From positions 1-64,000 of the forward strand of contig JADGJC010000222.1 in the NCBI GenBank assembly GCA_027596075.1: DNA of 64,000 nucleotides. The letters run 5' to 3'. The notes beneath the pieces are model-generated. The model was not told where the DNA came from. It saw nothing but the letters and a program-made list of their open reading frames with translations, and searched no databases. The position numbers were made by a program, and so were the translations under genes. Shown here one piece after another: positions 33,422 to 43,857 of this stretch (within the stretch, counting starts at the first letter, position 1; every line of letters starts with the position of its first letter). Source of the DNA: Rhizophlyctis rosea (taxonomy: Eukaryota; Chytridiomycota; Chytridiomycetes; Rhizophlyctidales; Rhizophlyctidaceae).

Positions 33422-36400
33422 CTATGCGTGGAACTGGTTCCCCGCCAAAGTCGCCTTGACAATCCCCGCCCTAATTACAAAGTCGCCGAAAGTCTCCCCA
33501 TGGTGCCTTTCCAACGCATACCGCTTGATGATCGGCCGCAACTCCTTCAAAATCTCCTCCTCCCCAACAGACTCCTTGTAAAGCTTGTTTAACCGCTCGC
33601 CAGAGTGGCTGGCACCGAGGTAGAGGTTGTATGCACCGGGAGCTGAAGGAAGGGAAGGAATGAAGAACAGTTCTGTCAAAAACAGCCAACTTGCTGACGA
33701 TAACTTACCCTTTCCAACAAATCCAATCTCCGCCAACTGCGGTCGTGCGCAACCGTTGGGGCAACCAGTCATACGAATGGTGATGGCATCGTCCCGTAGA
33801 CCGTTCTCCTCAAGGATGGTGTCGATCTTGGTGATCAAGCTTGGCAAGTACCGCTCTGACTCGGCCATAGCCAACCCACAAGTAGGCAAAGCCACGCACG
33901 CCATGGAGTGCAACCGCATGGCACTGTGGTTGTTGTTGTCGATGTTGTACTGTCTCATCAACGCCGCAATGTGGGGCCGCTGGTGTTCCGTTACACTACA
34001 AATCATAAGATGCTGGTTGGGTGTCATGCGGAAATGTCCCTTCAACAACTTTGCGATCTCCCGCAACCCAGTCTTGAACCGTACTTCTGGAGTGTCCTTC
34101 ACACGGCCGTTGTCGATGAACATGGTGTAACTCCAGAGACCCTCCGAATCCTTCACCCAGCCGAACCGGTCACCGTTCGAGGTGAACTTGAATGGCCGTT
34201 GCGGTTGGAGGCGGTACCCAAGACGCCGCTCCACCTCTTCCCGGAACCACTCAATTCCATGGTCCTCGATAGTGTACTTTAGACGGGCGTGCCGACGGTT
34301 GGTCCGATCTCCGTAATCCCTTTGTACAGCAGCGACTTCTTCCCCAACCGCAATGGCCTGGTCCGGTGTACAGAAACCCAAAACGTCCGCCAACCGTGGG
34401 AATGTCTTCTTGTTCCCGTGAGTCATACCCATGCCACCACCCACAGTCACGTTGTATCCAACAATGCGACCGTTCTCGATGATAGCGATGTAACCGAGGT
34501 CGTGTGCGAAGATGTCGACGTCGTTGTAAGGGGGAACGGCGATGACGGTCTTAAACTTACGGGGAAGGTAGGTCTTGCCGTAGAAAGGTTCTTCCTCTTC
34601 GGTGGTGCGAACGAGCTTCTTGTCCAACCAGATCTCGTGGTAAGCGCCAGTCTTGGGGAGAAGGTGCAAACTCCATCGCTCGGCCAAGTCCTGGATTTCG
34701 CGGTGGATTTCGGGGGAACCGGGGTTCACGGAGCACATGACGTTACGGTTGACGTCACCGCAAGCAGCAATGGTGTCTGCCAAAGACGAAGATATTAGAC
34801 ATGTCATAAAACACGGGCGTTACGTGCCGACATACCCATCATAGATTTATTAATGTCTTGCATCGCCGGCTTCATGTTCGACTTGATGATACCATGGAAT
34901 TGGAAGGTCTGACGAGTGGTAATCTTGAGAGTTCCGTTGGCACGACGGTCGGCAACCCCGTCCATAGCCAACCACTGTGCAGGCGTCAACAACCCTCCAG
35001 GAATGCGGCAACGGACCATGAACGAATACGCCGGCTCCAAACCCTGCTTCAACCTCTCATCGCGGATATCACGATCGTCCTGCATATATGTACCATGGAA
35101 CTTGAGCAACTTGCCGTCGAGTTCGCTGACAGCGCCGGTGGAAGTGTCGGCAAGTCCTTCAGCAATGGTTCCGCGGAGGTAGTTGGCGGACTCCTTCATG
35201 GCGTTGTCGGAGGGCAAAACAGCTTCCACCTTGACTTCTAGCTCATCGACACCCAACGCCTGCCACAACTCCGGCCGCCATTTGTTGATCCCAGTCTCCT
35301 TTCCATCCGGATCCTGGTCATCACCGATACCCAACCCACACAGACGAGGCGCACCTAAAGCCGCAAGTTTGGCATCCAAGTCCTTACCAGACTTGGCAAA
35401 GTAGTGCGCATCCTCCGGAAGAGGCCAGTAATGACTGTCTCCCAAAGCCAACACGGAGTACCGAGTGTTCGCTAAACTAAAGTCCTCCGATGGTGCCGCC
35501 GCCGAAAGAGCCTTCCATGTCTCCTTTGCGTTTCCAGGAAACTCACCCTGCCCAGCAGTAGAAACTACAAACACTACATTAGTCTCCTTAGGAAGATCCT
35601 CAACGGGGAACGAGTCCATGGGCATCAACCGTGGCCGCAAGTTCCGCTGCTTCGCTTCCGCGTTGAGACGCTTCGCCACTGCTTCAGCATTACCACCGTC
35701 GGAACCGTACAGGATAAGGATGGGTTGTTTGTTGAGGGATGCAAGGAGTTGATTGTAAGAGGTACGAACTTTGCCTTCTACCGCGTTCTTCAATTCGGTC
35801 TCGGCAGAAGAGGTGTATTGGCTGGTAATGTCGGGCTTGGTACGCATGACGTAGGCGAGGTGGTTCTCACGTTCCAAAAAGTCGTGGATTTCCTTCTTGA
35901 CACGATCCGAGTCGAGCGAGAAAGGTTCCTCGTTCTTCTCCTCGAGTGCAGGGTTCCATCTGTACAGAGGCCAGTAACCACTGTCGACAGCCAACTTTGT
36001 TTCCTTCAGTGCGGCGAGAGGGACACTAACACCTCGGCTTGTCTTATGGATGCGGGGAGCGTAGGCGAGGACGACGGAAGGACCGGGGAAGGCATCGGCC
36101 TCCATGAAAGCGCGAAGGGCTTGAGCGTAGGAAGCGTTTACGGCGATGGACGCAACGTAGACTCCTCCATATTGCATGGCGAAAAGTCCGATATCCTTCT
36201 TGCGCTTGTCGGTGGTGGCTGGAGAGATCTTCTCGGAGTACGGTTGGGTGTCGAGGACCAGAATGTTGACATTCTTTTTGGAAGAAATGACGTGGTGCAC
36301 ACCGCTGTTCCCAATATCATACGTAAGCTTGTCTCCCCCAATCAACCATCTTGACGCTTTGTACAACTGCGCCCTCCTCTCATACAAATGTGCCAACGCC

Positions 36401-38021
36401 TCATCCCGCGACTGCTCCGAAGCGAGGAGCTTCTCAATTGCAGCAGCGTGCTTGGCGCTCTTCTCTCCGTCCTGCCGGTTTTGCAACCATCCAGACAACT
36501 CATCCCGCAATGGAGAACTGACCGAAACCTTCCCAGAATTCCCTAAAAGCTCCGCCACCTCACTTGCAAAGTCTTCCCTCCGCTGCAACTCGACCAAATG
36601 TTTCCCAAGACCGAACTCAACGCTAGCTTCCGCCGGACTGCGTGCCCCATCCCCCCAAACCGATTCCTTATCCGTCAAGTTGGCGATCGACGCCTGCTCC
36701 CCGAATAACTGGTTCAAGACCTTCACGTAAGGACCCTCAAGCTCCTGCTCAATCGAGATTCCGTGGTGCACCCCATTGATACCGTTGACGTGCACGCCGT
36801 TAGTGTAAGGAGTGTCATCCCGCACAACATACGGACCAGTCTCATCTCCCGACAAACCGCGCAATGCCGATTTGGCCACCTCCTCAGATACCCCATTGTG
36901 TCCGACCTGTACCCTGGCCTCGCGAATAACAGGCACCTTGCCATGCCATTGCCCAGAGTGGAAAGCAGCAGCAACATCAAGGAACAGCGGGCCCCAGCCA
37001 GTGACAACATGCTCCGCAGGCTCCAACACCGCAATCTTCTCCACAGTTTTGGGCAATTGGCTGAGGAAATGCCGCTCGGACCATGGCCGGTACAAACGAA
37101 CCCGCAACACGCCCACCTTCTCCCCTGCAGATACAAGCTCATGGACCGCCCGGTCGGTAGCATCAGATACCGTTCCCAACACAACCAAAACACTGGTGGC
37201 CTGTTGCGAACCAGTGTACTCAAAAAGATCGTACCGACGGTCACCGAAGGCAGTCTTCAACTCCGCGATAACCTCCAATGCAGCATCGATAACCTTCGAG
37301 TAGTCTACTTGGCTCAATGGGCTAGGGCGGAGGAAGAGAGGGGACGCGGTATCCTGAGCGTGAAGGTTGCCGTTGCGGTATTCCTCAACGTAGGGGCGTT
37401 GCGCGTCGGTAAGCTTGGCTAGTTGCTCGTGCTTGACGGTGTGAATCTGTGCATGCTGGCGATTGGACTTGGAAGCGTCATAAAAGTGAATGAATGGTAG
37501 TTGAGCACGAATGGCGGTAAGGTGAGAGATTAAAGAAACATCGTGTGCCTCCTGCACAGTGTACGATGCAAGCAACCCAACGCCAGACTGTCGAACTGCT
37601 AACACATCTGATGCATCTGCTTTCTTGTTCAGAATGGCCGAGTGTACCACTGCGGGAGAACGGTCGCCCACAAGTTTGTAGAGGGTGGGGATCATGCTGA
37701 TGAGCTCGGAGGATGGGGTGTAGACCGAGATAAGTTGGCGTTCGGCCGCAGCCTCGGCAGCGGCGGCATGGAAGTCGGCAGCTGCATTATGGATATCCTC
37801 CACTCTTCCCTCCTTGCCCAAAGCTGTCTTCACTCCTTGTTTGCCCCATTCATTCACAAGATCACCAACAGGTGATGGTTGGATGACGATGTTCCGGTCG
37901 GAAAGATCGTACCTGGAACGACACAAGATATTGAGTCTCCGTAAGGGGAAGGTTGTAGATTGTAAACAAAAACTCACCCAATGTAGGATATAGCAGTCGC
38001 GGTGTTGAATGATTGAGTCAT
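33422..38021 (-). CDS. MET5: sulfite reductase [NADPH] hemoprotein beta subunit
   Basis: It reduces sulfite to sulfide in assimilatory sulfate reduction with the flavoprotein alpha subunit (Met10). Four exons, 1469 aa (yeast Met5 about 1442): 38021-37978, 37912-34836, 34776-33709, 33642-33422. The N-terminal half resembles the thiamine-type/pyruvate:ferredoxin-oxidoreductase-like region of fungal Met5. A flavodoxin-like domain begins at [15 protein letters not shown] (residue 750) and includes [12 protein letters not shown] and ALGDSHYW. The sulfite reductase core includes [23 protein letters not shown] and [10 protein letters not shown], with siroheme/[4Fe-4S] ligands C1334-X5-C1340 and C1379-X3-C1383 ([17 protein letters not shown]). 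All ligands are present and the gene looks intact. It diverges from the PAPS reductase gene. Confidence 0.96.
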
Positions 38022-38530
38022 GGCGTTTGGATGGGAATCGGGAATGATACGGAAAAGACTAATGTAATGGGAATGAGGGTAAACAAATACATATTGGGGA
38101 TGGATGACACATATCTGCAAGGGTATCCCCTCAAAACATTCAACCTACAGTTGTGGTTTGCACCCAAGTTCGTAATGAAAATGAATCAATTCACGATTCT
38201 TTTCCACCGTTTGAGTAACCTCCGTTCCAATTCTTGTGGATGTGCGCACGTCCGGAGAGTAACCAAAGCAAGGAACGCCAAGGACCGAATGTTATCGATA
38301 TACAGACGTTACCAAGTAAAGACCCTCGCTATGCGGTGGGCACTCCACCCGGTTATGTTTATTTTTGCCCCTCCTTCTCCACACCGATCAAATTCCCACT
38401 AAGCCACATCGACAAGTGTACTGCGCCACAGTGTCGAATTGATCTGTTTGATGAGTTGCTGTTCCACCAACCAGAGTGTTGCAGGCCCGCAGTGCCATGT
38501 GGCTTGCATGGCCCAAATTGACATGTAATG

Positions 38531-38553
38531 CAGTCATGGAGTCATCGAGTCAT
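38531..38553. promoter_or_regulatory. three spaced AGTCA (TGACT) motifs
   Basis: Within 23 bp the plus strand reads CAGTCAT, then GAGTCAT, then GAGTCAT. The two GAGTCA words (38539-38544 and 38547-38552) are 8 bp apart. On the minus strand they are TGACTC, the core of Gcn4/AP-1-type bZIP sites. bZIP factors of the Gcn4/Cys3 type control sulfur and amino-acid genes in other fungi; binding here is inference. Confidence 0.4.
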
Positions 38554-39042
38554 AGGTGAGTGGCTTTCATGTCTTCATGTGCCTGGGCAGAGGACAGACT
38601 GTTGGGCCCAATCTCACCATTGAATTGGGTTACAAATTTGAATGTCGCGCCATCAACACTCACTCGTGGCTTGTGCTCGCGTTTGATTGGACATCGAGCA
38701 CACAATGTCGTTTTCATCATGGCACAATGAACTCCCAGAACATACCGATATGATTTGTAATGGCGTTATGTAAGCACCTTAACCCCACCCACGCTCGACG
38801 GCGACCCACTTTGTTTCGACCCTGGGGAGTCTCAGTGGTCTCTCAAAACATTGTATGACCGTTGTGAGTCGAATGCGTCGGTCCTGTGGGGAGCAGGTTG
38901 ACCGATACTGAATCACGGGCGACTGGCCCTTCCATCCCGGAGGAGAGGGAAAAATTCAGCCCCACCGGCCCAGGAACAATTGTCGTCTTTTACAAATTTG
39001 AGATCCGATCTTGGTGTCGCCAACAAACTCTTCCTTCTCCCT

Positions 39043-39048
39043 TATAAA
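39043..39048 (+). promoter_or_regulatory. TATA box candidate for MET16
   Basis: TATAAA lies 139 bp upstream of the MET16 start codon, in otherwise pyrimidine-rich sequence. Confidence 0.4.
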
Positions 39049-39186
39049 CAACCTTCCCTCCTGCTGCGTCATTTCACTTCAACACATTCCGCTTTGACCC
39101 ACAAAACAAACAGGCCTTTGCCCACCATCGCATAGGCAATACATACCCATCCAATCGTCATATATCCCGGCATTTCGATAAACGCC

Positions 39187-40288
39187 ATGTCTCCTTCCGC
39201 AGTAACGCTCTCGGAGCAACCCTCCTCACCCGCCCGGGAAGAGTCCCCTCCACCCTCTATCGCTCCTGCCAATGCCCAGTCCATTTTCACCCCCGAATAT
39301 CTCAAACACCTCAACTCTAAACTTGCTCGCCTATCTCCGGAAAAGATCCTGGAATGGGCCCTTATTTCCCTCCCCAACCTGTACCAGACTACCGCCTTTG
39401 GGTTGACGGGGCTGGTTATCTTGGATATGGTTAGCAAAATTTCCAAGCAACAATGGAAGGAGACTAGACCAGACGAGCGGGATTCAACGAAGCCTGTTCA
39501 CCAAGTCCCGTTGATCTTCATCGACACACTATACCGTATGTATTCATTTGTTTACTGTGGCGTTTGGCGTTCATTGCACGAACTGACTGGCTCATCACAT
39601 TCCAGATTTTGACGAGACGGTTGAACTTGCACACCGCGCCGCTGACCATTACGGCGCTCCCATGTACGTCTTCAAACCGGAAGCGTGCGACACCCGTGAG
39701 GACTTTGAGAGAATACACGGTGAACGCCTATGGGAAAGCGATCCTGACATTTATGGTGAGTTTCCGTTCATTTCGCAAGCTTCTTCTTGGAATGGGATTT
39801 GCTGACAGAATCTTACGGCAGACTACTTAGTGAAGGTTGACCCCGCACGACGAGCGTACGAGCAATTCAACGTGCAGGCCTACATCACTGGCCGTCGGCG
39901 ATCACAGGGCGCCGCCCGCGGAACTATCGACATCATCGAATTTGACGCCGGATCAACGCCTCCCATGATCAAACTCAACCCCCTCGCCAGCTGGGACTAC
40001 GACATGGTCTGGACGTATATCCAGGTTAACAGCGTTCCCTACAACCCGCTCCACGACAAGGGCTACAAGTCCATCGGTGATTTCCACTCCACACAACCTA
40101 CGTTGCCTGGGGAGAATGAGCGTGACGGGAGATGGCGAGGTCAACAGAAGACTGAGTGCGGGTTGCATAAGGATTATTTGAAGATGCGGTCATCATATGT
40201 AGCAGCTAAGAAGAGGAAGATTGCTCTTGACGTTACGAAGATTGTATCCGTTGAGAGTTATACTGATGGTGGGGATCCAACTATCTAA
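39187..40288 (+). CDS. MET16: phosphoadenylyl-sulfate (PAPS) reductase
   Basis: It reduces PAPS to sulfite and PAP with thioredoxin, the step before sulfite reductase. Three exons, 321 aa: 39187-39535, 39606-39755, 39822-40288; GT-AG and in phase. The N-terminal ~35 residues are Ser/Pro-rich. The PP-loop-type fold follows: LPNLYQTTAFGLTGLVILDM, VPLIFIDTLYHFDETVELA, MYVFKPEACDTREDFERIHG and AYITGRRRSQGAARG. The catalytic-cysteine motif ECGLH is at 278-282. The absence of a second cysteine pair near the first nucleotide motif, which marks APS reductases with an iron-sulfur cluster, supports PAPS as substrate. It runs divergently from MET5, and its 3' end faces the TEN1-like gene. Confidence 0.95.
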
Positions 40289-40505
40289 ACCTAGTTATAG
40301 AAGGACCGGGTGTAATATAGGATTAGGAGTTGGGTGTTCACACCTTGTTTATATGTACAGATTTGTCTTCCTAGATTTTTGATTTAAATACATGTGAACT
40401 GTACCATTTGAATGCCGTCGGACTGCTGTCGTTGAGTGTTTTGTGGTCGTTGAGTGTTTGTGCGGGGATGGAGTCGTAGTATGGCTTGATCATTAGCGTC
40501 ACATC

Positions 40506-41053
40506 TCAGAACTCTACATGAGAGCGCTCCTCGTCAAACTTCCGCCGAATTTGTAACGCCTTGTCATAGAGCGTCAGGTCCAGTCCGTCCACGTTTCGGA
40601 CGATGCGTGCTCGCAATATCACATATTCCCCACCAGCGTGCGTGGCTGGACTAGATGGCATCTGTTGCCGTGCGGGCTACAAGTACATAACGTTTAGGTC
40701 ACATTCCCACTTGCACATGAATCACGACTTGGCGCCTACCACCACCCAATCATCCAATTCCCCAATGAACTGCAGCAAGGACTTATTCCGATGAGAAAAG
40801 TTGCCGAGCAGGGACGTGTCGACAACCAAATTTGTATGCGCGTGCTCTATTTGAGCCATGTTGTTCACAGGGTCGAAGGCTAGGAGCCTAATTGGAAGGG
40901 TTATGTTAGTGAGGGACGAGATCGAGATGGAAGTTTCGTGGGCACGCACTTGCCAAGCACTCGAACAGTCTCGCCCGCTTTCCCCTTGGGATCTGCCAGT
41001 ATCTCCTCAATGTGTAATATGACACCGTGCGCTTGAGGTGCTGACGACATCAT
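40506..41053 (-). CDS. TEN1: TEN1-like telomere (CST complex) OB-fold protein
   Basis: TEN1 is the smallest subunit of the CST telomere-capping and replication complex. Three exons, 140 aa: 41053-40950, 40887-40740, 40676-40506; GT-AG and in phase. Two adjacent ATGs start the frame. The OB-fold pattern follows small fungal and animal Ten1 proteins: ETVRVLGKLLAFDPVNNMAQ, then IEHAHTNLVVDTSLLG, LLQFIGELDD and YVILRARIVRNVDGLDLTLY, ending in a charged helix DKALQIRRKFDEE. The motifs RVLGKLLAFDP and ARIVRNVDGLDL are the most Ten1-like. The second intron's donor has two or three in-phase alternatives (GTGGTG, GTGGTA or GTAGGC) that change only one or two residues. It is tail-to-tail with MET16 and head-to-head with the MMAA-like gene. 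Confidence 0.75.
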
Positions 41054-41437
41054 GAATGTCGTAGTGTTTTTGTGTTATTCACTAAATAAATCGTGAGCAA
41101 ACGAATTCAGAGGAGCAACCATTCAGAGAGCAAGGCAAAGCAGCCAAAGCTATTTTTGAAACCCTCTCGGAGTGATTAGACCTTTTTGGGCCAGATGAAT
41201 TCCGCTCAACCTGGCCCTTCCAAACGTGTCGTCTCAGCTCATCCCTCCCACTCTCGCTGTTTCCCACGCCTTTATCTGCGGGAATTCAACCACTTTGACA
41301 ACGAAACGAACTCATCCGGGCATGAACTGATTGCCCAACAATATTCTACGGTGCTGATAGTAGGGATAGTACAACCAGAAACTCTGTCATCCCTCTCTGG
41401 TTCGTCAGTTTCTCGACAACTCCAGGTCACCAGAACG
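41054..41437. promoter_or_regulatory. divergent promoter region TEN1 / MMAA
   Basis: This 384-bp spacer lies between two start codons in head-to-head orientation. No TATA box or other defined motif was identified. Confidence 0.4.
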
Positions 41438-43286
41438 ATGTGGTTGTGTCATTTACAGTCAAGTAGGCTTCTTTGCCGGTGTCGACTGAACCCGTCTGTA
41501 CCGACTGCACTTGCGAAGACAAAACGAGGGCTGACAACTTCGCCCGAGAAGCTCTTTGAGGGTCTAGCCCGAGGGGACAGAGCCTCACTCGCCAAAGCCA
41601 TAACACTTGGTAATTCACGCACACTGCGTTGCCTGACCGAGCACTTCTAACACCAAAACCCATGACAAGTGGAATCGGGTCGCACCGATCACAAAAAGAT
41701 TACCAGAGACCTCTTGGCGCTCGTGGCAGAACATCTAAAGCACATCGCTCCTACAGAAAACATAGATTCTACCAGCGAACGCTTTCCCACCACCTTTCGA
41801 ATAGGATTATCAGGTATCGAAAGAGACCAACCCCTGGCCACTTATCAAGTTTGAGCAGTAGCTCAAGGTGATGCAAACTCAGGCTCTCCCGGTGTGGGTA
41901 AATCCTCCTTTATCGAAACATTTGGAACGTTTCTGATATCCAAAGGTCATCGAGTAGCTGTTCTGGTAGTGTTGTCATTTCCTCCAGCGATATCTCTTGT
42001 TTCCTGTTTCCTGAAGTCTTCATTTGTTGCGTAGGCCGTTGATCCGTCGTCCTCTCGAACCGGTGGCAGCATCTTAGGTGACAAAACGCGGATGCCATTA
42101 TTGGCCAGCAATCCATCCGCGTTTATTCGTCCTTCGCCTAATTCGGGAACGCTCGGTATGTTATGTGAAACGCCTTGACTACACTGAAGTGTTTGCATGA
42201 CTTGCATGAGGTTGAGCCTTAACCCCATGCAGGTGGTGTTGCGAGGAGCACAAATGAAGCTATCTTGTTGTGCGAAGGTATATCGTTTGATCCAGCTATG
42301 GTTGCCAAGTGCCTGAACGAAATCATTGTGTAGCGGGCGGTTATGACATCATACTGGTCGAAACAGTCGGTGTAGGGCAGAGTGAGACGATGTATGTTCT
42401 TTCATCGTTGACATGATCACCGAGATGGAATTTGACCTGACTGCCAGGGTAGCAGATATGGTAGACATGCTGACCCTCCTGGTGTCTCCCGGGGGAGGAG
42501 ACGAGCTGCAGGTGTGCATTCTGTTGTCGCTCTTCTCGGGAAAAGCATCTGAAGTCTAAGCTTGCTAATGTTTTTTCACCACCAGGGCATCAAAAAGGGA
42601 ATTGTCGAAATGTCAGACCTCATTCTCGTAACAAAGGCGGACGGCGATCTATTGACAGCTGCCCGAACAGCTCAAGTAATTGCTCCGTCTTGCTAAGACT
42701 TTTAAGCTACCCTTGGATGACTCACTTTTTGTCTAGATGGAATATACAAGCGCTCTGAAGTTCATGCAACCATCAGTTGAGAATTGGAAGCCGCAAGTAC
42801 GTCCACCCTCCAGAAGGGTCATAAGGAATCGTGAAACTGAACGAACCGGTCCTGATTTAGGTGCTACGGGTATCCTCCGCAGAGAACACCGGCATATCGG
42901 AAGCCTGGGAACGTATGAAACAGTTTTATCAAATTATAGAGGTACGACAACTGCGCCAACATACTCTGCAGCATTTGCTTTAATTCAGCAAATACCAAAA
43001 GTCGTCAAAGGCACTATATCGTAAACGCGGCCAGCAGCGACAGGCGTGGATGTGGAGATTAGTGCAGCATGACTTGTTCCAAAGGTATGGCGAATGACCA
43101 AGACCCCTTCCCGTAACGTGCTCCTTGCAAGGAAACTCATTCAATTTGAACTCAAGGTTGAAAACGCAAATTGGCGTTCGAGAGATGATCCCCCATTTAG
43201 AGCAAGCCGTTTTTGCGGGCGACATTCCCTCCGGGATAGCAGCGGATCAGATAATGGAGGAGTTCATCCATGGACAGAAGACATGA
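41438..43286 (+). CDS. MMAA: MMAA/MeaB-like GTPase, chaperone of B12-dependent methylmalonyl-CoA mutase
   Basis: MMAA/MeaB G3E GTPases load and protect adenosylcobalamin in methylmalonyl-CoA mutase in mitochondria. Twelve exons, 376 aa: 41438-41609, 41670-41813, 41883-41965, 42035-42155, 42233-42277, 42334-42391, 42448-42511, 42586-42675, 42737-42796, 42861-42941, 43002-43084, 43157-43286; all GT-AG and in phase. The start [18 protein letters not shown] is a plausible mitochondrial presequence. Family motifs are in order: [20 protein letters not shown]-loop GSPGVGKS (106-113), [68 protein letters not shown], the base-recognition VTKADGD, and the C-terminal dimerisation part [12 protein letters not shown] ending [12 protein letters not shown]. 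All GTPase motifs are intact. Confidence 0.94.
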
Positions 43287-43857
43287 GTGCGGGGTGCTAT
43301 GGGGCATGAAAGTTTGGCTGTAACATTTTCAGCCTTTTTGCTAACCATAGTGACTAATCAGCGAAATGTCGGCCAAAAATTGTCTCGGACAACGAAGAGA
43401 TTATACCCTACACTCTTCGCTGAGCTCCATTCACTTTGGGCCTTGAGCTGCGGCGGAAACTTTCTTCCTTGACGTATTGGTTTTGCATGAAAATTGAAGC
43501 ATGTCAGTCGTGCCCTCTCCTGATCATCGATGGACAAACCCCACTGGCCAGATGGTAACTGGTCGATTCTATCAGTTAATGGACACTGCTTATACCCCCG
43601 TGCAACACTTCGTCGCATCACCAATGCCATCATGGTCATACATCGCAGACGTTGGGAGAGACTTCACAAACATTTGCATCCGCGTTCGTCCGCTTTGCTA
43701 AGGTAAGCAGCTTATGTAAACAACCAAGCCAAGCGCCACGGGTGGCAGCACCACTTCTGAAGTTGTGCGGCAAAATGTGAGATTCGCCTCTTGCTTTTCT
43801 CTCAAAACAGGCCCTCTTCCTTATACTCCTTTGCCCCTTTTCAACTTTGAGGATATA
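43287..43857. other. spacer, promoter of the condensation-like gene
   Basis: No coding exon, RNA or repeat was recognised in this 571-bp spacer between two co-oriented genes. Confidence 0.45.

Larger units (their letters stand above)
38022..39186. promoter_or_regulatory. bidirectional promoter region MET5 / MET16
   Basis: This 1165-bp spacer separates the start codons of two consecutive sulfur-assimilation genes transcribed in opposite directions. It holds a cluster of TGACT-type motifs (38531-38553) and a TATAAA at 39043-39048 before MET16. No CACGTG (Cbf1-type) box was seen. Co-regulation is inferred from the arrangement. Confidence 0.55.

Noticed and set aside
33422..34807. A separate 461-aa sulfite reductase fragment next to a 1057-aa protein, suggesting a gene split
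   Set aside because: A GT-AG intron (34835-34777) joins the two in phase and gives a full-length MET5. The ends of both open frames are read-through into that intron.
35725..36354. A 209-codon plus-strand open frame
   Set aside because: It is antisense to the conserved MET5 coding sequence, and its composition mirrors that strand; no family motifs.
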